From Parcubacteria group bacterium (GTDB lineage Bacteria > Patescibacteriota > Minisyncoccia > Phycocordibacterales > 21-14-all-47-15), in NCBI GenBank assembly GCA_016181845.1, contig JACOYO010000003.1, positions 80,185 to 114,460 on the forward strand: 34,276 nt of DNA, given 5' to 3'. Below the pieces are notes generated by a model, which was not told where the DNA came from, did no database searches, and saw only the letters and a program-made list of their open reading frames with translations. Of this stretch, positions 27,061-34,276 are shown one piece after another (the stretch's first letter is position 1; every line of letters starts with the position of its first letter). A program made the translations under genes and the position numbers.

Positions 27061-27975
27061 TTATGCACCAAACTCTTTTCTCAATTCTTCAATCCCATCT
27101 TCAAACGAAACGAGCGGTGTCCAGCCGAGCGTCTGTGTGACCTTGGTAATATCGGCAAGCGTATTGCGAGATTCAATTCGTGCCGAAATATATTCTTTTT
27201 TACCGCCAACCATATCGGCAATTGCATTGACGGAAAAATTGCGCCCGCCGCCGACATTAAAAAATTCTCCGGAAATATCTTTTTCGTGCTCCGCCGCCAT
27301 GATATTGAGCCGCGCCACATCAGACACGTGGACAAAATCGCGTGTCTGTTCCCCGTCGCCGGTAATTGTTAGCGGCCGTCCATCTTTTTTTTGTTTAAAA
27401 AATTTACAAACAACCTGCGCGTACGCGCCGTTTGGGTCCTGCCGTGTACCGAAGACGTTAAAATACCGAAGCGCGACCGTTGAGAGCCCGTACACCGAAT
27501 GCCACATTCTTGCATATTGTTCGCCAACATATTTCTGCAAACCATACGGACTTTTGGGGTTAATTGGCGCCGTTTCAGGCGTGGGCATGATGTCGGTATC
27601 TCCATAACAAGAACTTGACGCCGAATAAACGAGCCGCTTGACCATGCCTTCCTGCGCCGCTTTCAATACATTAACGGTGCCGCCAATATTCACCTTGTTA
27701 GTCTCTTGCGGAAAATCAATTGAATACTGCACGCGCGGCAATGCCGCGAGATGAAACACATACTGCGCGCCCGCGATAATAGGCGCAATCGCCTCATAAT
27801 CGCAAATATCAGCAACATGAAGTATTGCTTGCGGGTTCACGTTTTCTTTTTTTCCTCCAGACAGATTGTCTATCACACTCACTTCATACCCATGCTCTAT
27901 CAACGCGTCTACGAGATGCGACCCGATAAAGCCCGCACCGCCTGTGACTACTGCTTTTTTATTGTCTATTTTCAT
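27061..27975 (-). CDS. NAD-dependent epimerase/dehydratase (extended SDR, nucleotide-sugar)
   Basis: 304 aa; VTGGAGFIGSHLVDALIEHGYEV, SASSSCYGD, SPYGLQKYVGEQYARMW, RYFNVFGTRQDP, TRDFVHVSDVARLN. Confidence 0.93.
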   Translation of the reverse strand: MKIDNKKAVVTGGAGFIGSHLVDALIEHGYEVSVIDNLSGGKKENVNPQAILHVADICDYEAIAPIIAGAQYVFHLAALPRVQYSIDFPQETNKVNIGGTVNVLKAAQEGMVKRLVYSASSSCYGDTDIMPTPETAPINPKSPYGLQKYVGEQYARMWHSVYGLSTVALRYFNVFGTRQDPNGAYAQVVCKFFKQKKDGRPLTITGDGEQTRDFVHVSDVARLNIMAAEHEKDISGEFFNVGGGRNFSVNAIADMVGGKKEYISARIESRNTLADITKVTQTLGWTPLVSFEDGIEELRKEFGA

Positions 27976-28038
27976 AACGATATTTCCCTTTATTTGTGCG
28001 TCTATTTGTAAAATAACAATAATGCTAAAAAGAGTCTA

Positions 28039-29388
28039 TCAGATTCCCACCTGCGAAAGAAGCGTTTTTATCGTCTTTAGGGCAATCTTAATATCAAGCC
28101 ACACCGAGCGGTTTTTTATGTAATAGAGGTCATACGAGAGTTTTTCGCGCGTCTGTGTAATATCCACATCATGATGCGGCGCTTCTTTTTGATAAATCTG
28201 CGCCCAGCCGGAAAGACCGGGTTTGATAAGATAGCGTACGTTATAGTATGGAATTTGTTCCGCATACGCCTCCGCCGGTTCTCTGAATTCCGGGCGAGGG
28301 CCAATGAGAGAAATATCGCCCACTAGCACATTCCAAAGCTGCGGCAATTCATCAATCCGAGTTTTTCTCAAAAATCTGCCGACACGCGTCACTTCATTTT
28401 TTATCCCCTTGCTCCACTCCCCATGGTCGTTTGCGGTCATGGTGCGAAACTTTATCAGGCGAATATTTTTGTTATCCTGCCCGACACGATTTTGATAGGT
28501 AAAAATCGCGCCGTCGTCATCAAGTTTGACTGCAATCCAAACAAACGGATACAGTATGAGTGAAAGCGCTCCAAGAACAAGCGAAATTACAATGTCCATA
28601 AACCGTTTTATGGCATCGTAGATGAGGTGCGGTGCCTGCGAAATATTTTCCAAAAACCAACTGTCTCCCAAAAGCGAAAGCGGCTCGCGATCAAATACTT
28701 CTTCGTATATTTTATACTTATCCACAAAGCGCATTTTTGAGAAGATAAGATTGTACAGATGTGGGATGAGCGGCGTGACTTTGTCGTTTTGTAAGTCAAC
28801 AACAATTGTCGTGACTCCCTGCGCGTAAATAGTATTGATAATTTCATTCTTAAAATCAGTCTCGTTTACTTTTTCAACATCAATCACGCGCACAAAATTA
28901 ATATGGTAGCGAGGATTTTTGTTGACTTCATATTCTAATTCGCGCATTTCAGGGCCCGTGCCGATGAGAATCGCTTTTTCGCGCAGTGCCGACCCAGCAA
29001 GCGCGACGACCGACAAGCGCCACCCGAGGATAAACACAAACGACACCACAAGATAGATAAATAAATTTGTTTTCGGTGTAATTTGGAAAAGCGGAATGAA
29101 ATAAAAAAACAAAATAGCCATGACGCTGTTTAATACCTGCGTCTTTAAAATGAGAGACGGGAGCCGTTTACGCAGGAGAAGCGTATGTTTGTCGTAGAGC
29201 CCGGCAATAAAAAATGAAAGCGTCCATGCGATAAAAATGATTGAGAACGGAAGCAGGTGAGCATATATCGTCAAAGAATCCGGCAACTCAAAATAACGTA
29301 GCGTGAGAGAAACCCATAACGCTACATAAAAAAGCACAATATCTCCTAAAAAAAGGATTGTTGATTCCCAACGATTTTCAATCCCCAT
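28039..29388 (-). CDS. polyprenyl-phosphate sugar-1-phosphate transferase (WbaP/PglC-type)
   Basis: 449 aa; N-terminal TM helices, AIKRFMDIVISLVLG, RVGQDNKNIRLIKFRTM, RKTRIDELPQLWNVLVGDISLIGPRPE, RYLIKPGLSGWAQI. Confidence 0.93.
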   Translation of the reverse strand: MGIENRWESTILFLGDIVLFYVALWVSLTLRYFELPDSLTIYAHLLPFSIIFIAWTLSFFIAGLYDKHTLLLRKRLPSLILKTQVLNSVMAILFFYFIPLFQITPKTNLFIYLVVSFVFILGWRLSVVALAGSALREKAILIGTGPEMRELEYEVNKNPRYHINFVRVIDVEKVNETDFKNEIINTIYAQGVTTIVVDLQNDKVTPLIPHLYNLIFSKMRFVDKYKIYEEVFDREPLSLLGDSWFLENISQAPHLIYDAIKRFMDIVISLVLGALSLILYPFVWIAVKLDDDGAIFTYQNRVGQDNKNIRLIKFRTMTANDHGEWSKGIKNEVTRVGRFLRKTRIDELPQLWNVLVGDISLIGPRPEFREPAEAYAEQIPYYNVRYLIKPGLSGWAQIYQKEAPHHDVDITQTREKLSYDLYYIKNRSVWLDIKIALKTIKTLLSQVGI

Positions 29389-29517
29389 AATACAAATATA
29401 TTATATGAAAATGACCATAAAATCCACTGATTATGTAACGTAGATTCGCAAAAGAATGTTTCAAATAACGATAATGGTCATTTGCTTCATTACACAATAT
29501 CATATATACTACTGTCA

Positions 29518-30666
29518 ATGTATCCGAAGAAAAAAATTTTATACCTTGTAACAAAATCAAATCAGGGCGGCGCGCAGAGAAATGTGTACGACTTGGCGAC
29601 CGATTTATCGCCAGCAAATTTTGACGTGTTGATATGCGCCGGCGGAGAGGGCTGGCTTTTAGACGAGCTCAACAAAAAAAATATCCGCGCCGAATCACTT
29701 CCCTTTCTTTCGCGTGATATAAATATACTTGCCGACCTGTCGGTCTTTTTCCGCCTCATTGCTCTTTTCAAAAAAGAACGTCCTGATGTCGTGCATCTGC
29801 ACAGCTCAAAAGTGGGCGGACTCGGGGCTTTTGCGGCGCGCGTCTCAGGCGTTCCAAAAATTATTTTCACCGCGCACGGCTGGGCATTCAATGAACCGCG
29901 CTTTTTTCTTTCGCGTGCAATGATATGGCTTGCTTCGTGTGTCACCGCGCTTCTTTCTCACCATCTTATTACCATCACTAAAAAAGATACGGCGCAAGCT
30001 CGAGCGATGCCCTTTGTTTCAAAATCAAAAATTAATTATATACCAAATGGAATCGGTGAAATAAAATTTTTACCTCGTGAAATGTCGCGCGAAACTCTTC
30101 TCTCCTCACTCGCAAAAAACCTGTCGCCAGAAACACTCTGGATTGGCGCTATATCAGAACTGACAAAAAATAAAGGGTTGTCATATGCGATTGACGCAAT
30201 CGCCAATCTTTTACGCCGCAAAGAAGGACCATTCGTAAAATTTGTTTTTGTCATTATCGGCGAAGGAGAAGAAAGAAAAGCGCTTGAAAAACAAATCGCG
30301 GACAATAATCTTTCTAATACGGTCTTTCTTGTCGGACACAAAAAAGATGCACGGATATTGTTAAAGGCATTTGATATATTCACGCTCACCTCACTCAAAG
30401 AGGGTCTGCCGTATGCGCTTCTTGAGGCCGGACTTGCTGGATTGCCAGTCGTCGCAAGCAATGTCGGCGGTATTCCTGATATTATTGACAACAATGCTGG
30501 AATTCTAGTCCCCACAAAAAATCCCGAGGCAATCGCTGAAGCATTACAAAAAATGATACAAGACGCTGGTTTGCGACATCATTGCGGAGCGCATAACGCA
30601 AAGAAAATAAGCAACACACATTCTCTGCGAAATATGCTCAACCAAACCACGGCTCTTTACAAATAA
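29518..30666 (+). CDS. glycosyltransferase family 4 / group 1
   Basis: Start MYPKKKILYLVTKSNQGGAQRNV; FTAHGWAF, YIPNGI, IGEGEERKALEKQI, TSLKEGLPYALLEAGLAGLPVVASNVGGIPDII. Confidence 0.92.
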   Translation: MYPKKKILYLVTKSNQGGAQRNVYDLATDLSPANFDVLICAGGEGWLLDELNKKNIRAESLPFLSRDINILADLSVFFRLIALFKKERPDVVHLHSSKVGGLGAFAARVSGVPKIIFTAHGWAFNEPRFFLSRAMIWLASCVTALLSHHLITITKKDTAQARAMPFVSKSKINYIPNGIGEIKFLPREMSRETLLSSLAKNLSPETLWIGAISELTKNKGLSYAIDAIANLLRRKEGPFVKFVFVIIGEGEERKALEKQIADNNLSNTVFLVGHKKDARILLKAFDIFTLTSLKEGLPYALLEAGLAGLPVVASNVGGIPDIIDNNAGILVPTKNPEAIAEALQKMIQDAGLRHHCGAHNAKKISNTHSLRNMLNQTTALYK

Positions 30667-30699
30667 AGGTTCCTCGGGGCTTTACCACGAGGAACCTTT
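30665..30699. terminator. terminator/palindromic hairpin
   Basis: AAAGGTTCCTCG ... CGAGGAACCTTT, 12-bp stem between convergent genes. Confidence 0.85.
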
Positions 30700-31818
30700 T
30701 TATATCCCTAAAAATTCATTTTTCAGCGCGTCACGATGCGCGGGCCGTGCGTATTGACGCATACCCATAAGGATGCCCAGCCCGATAAATTCTGTCAGTA
30801 AATGAGAACCGCCATAACTTAAAAAAGGAACGGTTGTGCCGGTTACCGGCAATAAACCGATATTGATGCCAACATGAATTATGAAGTGACTCATAAAAAA
30901 AATCGCGAGTCCCATGCCATAGAGCATTTCAAAATTAGTGGCGCCCAAAAGAGCGTTTGCCAGTATGCGCCAAATGACCACCCCGAATAAAAAGAAGAGC
31001 ACCAGCGCGCCGATAAAACCCCACTCTTCCACGAACGCGGCAAAAATAAAATCAGTCCTATATTCCGGCAAAAATTTCAAGCGTGATTGTGTGCCATACC
31101 CGACACCCTTGCCAAAAAGCCCGCCGGAACCGACGGCGATAGTTGATTGGTAGGCGTTATAGCCGGCGCCGTGAATATCAGCGAGTGGATTTATAAATGT
31201 CATAACTCGCGCTTTTTGATACGACTCAAGCACTGAAACCCAAAGTCCTCCGAACACTATCGCCCCAAGAAGAAACACAAGAGCCAGATGTTTTTTTGAG
31301 ACGCCGGAAACAATAATCATGCCAAGCCATATACAAAAAATAATAATGGCAGAGCCAAAATCGGGCTGTAGAAATACCAGCACAAACGGAATCCCCGCAT
31401 ATAAACCTGACACTAAGATATGCCTGACATGCGCAATTTCAATGTGACGCCGGGAAAAATATTTCGCCAGCATTAAAATCACTACAAGTTTGAGAGGGTC
31501 GGACGGCTGAAAAGAAAACGCGCCAAAATCAAACCAGCTCCTCGCCCCCTTTATCGCGCTTCCCGCGAAAAGAAGCGTCGCGAGAAGAAAACAAAAGAAT
31601 AAAAATAACGAAACGACCACACCCGTTTGACGCAAAAATCTGAAATCAACCGCGCTTAGAGCAAAAAAAACTACAAGCGAAATCACAATCCACCACACTT
31701 GCTTATCAAAAAAAGAATTCTCACTCACAAACGAATCCATCGTCAAAAGACCCGCGGCAAGAAGCGGAATGATCGCCAAAAATAAAATCCAATCAATATT
31801 TTTTATATACGCACGCAT
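30700..31818 (-). CDS. RodA/FtsW family SEDS protein
   Basis: Start MRAYIKNIDWILF; multi-TM; GARSWFDFGAFSFQPSDPLKLVVILMLAKY, QPDFGSAIIIF, YQSTIAVGSGGLFGKGVG, LPEYRTDFIFAAFVEEWGFIG, GTTVPFLSYGGSHLL. Confidence 0.94.
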   Translation of the reverse strand: MRAYIKNIDWILFLAIIPLLAAGLLTMDSFVSENSFFDKQVWWIVISLVVFFALSAVDFRFLRQTGVVVSLFLFFCFLLATLLFAGSAIKGARSWFDFGAFSFQPSDPLKLVVILMLAKYFSRRHIEIAHVRHILVSGLYAGIPFVLVFLQPDFGSAIIIFCIWLGMIIVSGVSKKHLALVFLLGAIVFGGLWVSVLESYQKARVMTFINPLADIHGAGYNAYQSTIAVGSGGLFGKGVGYGTQSRLKFLPEYRTDFIFAAFVEEWGFIGALVLFFLFGVVIWRILANALLGATNFEMLYGMGLAIFFMSHFIIHVGINIGLLPVTGTTVPFLSYGGSHLLTEFIGLGILMGMRQYARPAHRDALKNEFLGI

Positions 31819-31931
31819 ATTCCGGCAATGTCTTTGCCTTTCTTTGAAAAGTAATTTTACCGGTTCTTTTATTTCGTCCGAGCGAAGACGAAACACAGGT
31901 TAATATCTCGTGGCTTTGCCACTAGGAACCT

Positions 31932-32696
31932 TTATATATCAAACACGTTAACCCGCGGCATAATTTCAATTTTTGCGGGTGCTCCATCAAATGCTTTGGG
32001 CCAGGTGAAAAAAACAGATTCTGATGTATCCGGCAAAATACGGTTGACAATGGTTTCACTCGCCGCAAAAACATTCCCGCTATTATCAAACAGGGCGGCC
32101 GTAACTATCACATTCTTTTGTGGAGAAAAAGAACGGTTGAGAATTGCCGCTTCTATAAGCGGATGGCTACCGGCAGTAAATTTCATATTCTGTAAAGCAA
32201 GCGGCGGCTTTTGTTCGGAAGACTGTCCCCACACCGGGTCCGTTTGAAACATAAGAAAAGCACGCGATGGAATGCGTGTCCCCGTGCGTATGCCGCCCGA
32301 AAAGACAATAAAGCGTTCATTTGGATTGATAAATGTTTTTCCAGACCGTTCCGCAACCAATAGATTTTCTTTGTCGTATAATTTGAACGTATAAGCAATT
32401 GCGGGAATCCCAGCATGTACGTTTGGATTTTCTATAAACCCGACTGCATCATACATTCCTTCTCCAGCGGGCAACACACGGCTCCACAAGGTAATGAGCG
32501 GGCGTACGTCCGATATGCAGGCGTTTGGACATACTCCACCGCAGTCAACGCCGGTTTCATTTTGATTTTGTTTGTTGTCGGTACAAGACGGCAGAGGATT
32601 GAGCGCTTTATATAATGAAAAACTACCAAGTAAAAGAAGCCCGCCGAACACGGCGCTTAAATAGAGTAATTGCCTTCTCGCCGACCAAGAAACCAT
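31932..32696 (-). CDS. hypothetical membrane-anchored extracellular protein with Cys motif
   Basis: 254 aa; one N-terminal TM then CTDNKQNQNETGVDCGGVCPNAC, beta-rich remainder. Confidence 0.75.
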   Translation of the reverse strand: MVSWSARRQLLYLSAVFGGLLLLGSFSLYKALNPLPSCTDNKQNQNETGVDCGGVCPNACISDVRPLITLWSRVLPAGEGMYDAVGFIENPNVHAGIPAIAYTFKLYDKENLLVAERSGKTFINPNERFIVFSGGIRTGTRIPSRAFLMFQTDPVWGQSSEQKPPLALQNMKFTAGSHPLIEAAILNRSFSPQKNVIVTAALFDNSGNVFAASETIVNRILPDTSESVFFTWPKAFDGAPAKIEIMPRVNVFDI

Positions 32697-32731
32697 AGTA
32701 CTTTACATAATAGCAAAATAGAGCGCGAGTG

Positions 32732-32778
32732 ACAAAACAAACCCCCACCGACGTTATGTCGTAGGGGTTTGTTTTGTT
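32732..32778 (-). terminator. terminator downstream of 5S rRNA
   Basis: ACAAAACAAACCCC...GGGGTTTGTTTTGT stem around CGAC-GTTAT-GTCG. Confidence 0.8.
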
Positions 32779-32798
32779 TAAAATTATCCAGAACTTTG

Positions 32799-32908
32799 TT
32801 CCGGCGGCGACCTACTCTTCCCCCGAAGGAGTACCATCGGCGCTGGGAGGCTTAACTTCTGTGTTCGGAATGAGAACAGGTGTTGCCCTTCCGCTCATGC
32901 CACCAGAA
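32799..32908 (-). rRNA. rrf: 5S ribosomal RNA
   Basis: Minus: TCTGGTGGCATGAGCGGAAGGGCAACACCTGTTCTCATTCCGAACACAGAAGTTAAGCCTCCCAGCGCCGATGGTACTCC...GGGGGAAGAGTAGGTCGCCGCC. Confidence 0.95.
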
Positions 32909-32970
32909 CAAAATCCTTGATGATTTCGTTTGCGCGAAAAAACAAGGAAAAAATTATGCACAAATAAAAT

Positions 32971-33149
32971 TTGATACAGCCGGGGGGTTGAAATGCGAAC
33001 ACTTGGAGCATTTCAAGACCTTTTGAGAATTTTCATGAGTCTTGCGAAATGAAAAGTCCAAAAGGTGTACTGATTCTGTAAGAATTTGAACCCCACCAGT
33101 TCAGCGAAAGTGCCATCGGGCACTTTCTCGTCTGTACAAATACATTTGA
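32971..33149 (-). repeat. tRNA-tail-associated structured element, type B, core inverted relative to the tRNA (5S-tRNA spacer)
   Basis: tRNA tail copy tttgatacagccgg at 32970-32983 and 33144-33157; GGGGTTGAA 32984-32992 / TTGAACCCC 33086-33094 closing stem; ATTC-TGTAA-GAAT 33073-33085; GAAAGTGCC/GGCACTTTC 33106-33127. Confidence 0.8.
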
Positions 33150-33222
33150 TACAGCCGGAGGGATTTGAACCCCCGTCTCCCAATCTTTTGGAAAAGGCGC
33201 TCTGCCATTGAGCTACGGCCGC
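33150..33222 (-). tRNA. tRNA-like gene, anticodon uncertain (CCA/Trp or TCC/Gly alignment), weak anticodon stem
   Basis: Minus: GCGGCCGTAGCTCAATGGCAGAGCGCCTTTTCCAAAAGATTGGGAGACGGGGGTTCAAATCCCTCCGGCTGTA; D-, T- and acceptor arms fold, anticodon stem does not pair well. Confidence 0.65.
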
Positions 33223-33374
33223 ATCATATTTTTTTTCGAAAAGAACAAAAATAATAATTCACCGGCACAATACCTGGTATATGAAACCCGTTACCCCGCG
33301 TTTCATATCCCAAGCCTCGTGCGCGACGAGTTTGGTTTCCAAATTTCCATTTTGTGATTTCCACATTTCCTAAT

Positions 33375-34276
<902 letters not shown>

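Overview
The window looks like a Patescibacteria/CPR (Parcubacteria-like) chromosome segment: compact genes, a short IF-2, and a 23S rRNA with an intron. Housekeeping genes I can support: dus (partial), ftsQ-like, serS, dprA, topA, relA/spoT, parB, peroxiredoxin, miaA, rpmG, proline dehydrogenase, clpB, a trypsin-fold protein, Fe/Mn-SOD, oligopeptidase F, cysteine desulfurase, infB, rbfA, HIT protein, a surface-polysaccharide cluster, rodA/ftsW, 5S and partial 23S rRNA, and 8 tRNA or tRNA-like genes. The most unusual signal is non-coding. A family of small (~110-185 bp), ORF-less, structured elements sits directly downstream of tRNA genes (Trp, Tyr, Cys, Lys twice in tandem, plus related copies before tRNA-Leu and in the 5S/tRNA spacer). 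In the five clearest units, the element (i) ends in a second copy of the tRNA T-arm/acceptor 3' end, (ii) carries an internal segment that is the reverse complement of that same tRNA's T-arm and changes with the host tRNA, and (iii) has a conserved hairpin scaffold; five of the seven copies end in GTAC(T/C)G-NNNN-TGTAA-N'N'N'N', with compensatory stem changes between copies. Other points of interest are an in-frame 24-bp-stem palindrome plus a second hairpin inside the cysteine desulfurase gene, other palindrome families, a ~316-nt ORF-less group I intron in 23S rRNA, an apparent trypsin-fold pseudoprotease, and an HNH(TM)-NYN gene group next to tRNA-Tyr. All calls come from reading the sequence; no searches or folding programs were run.
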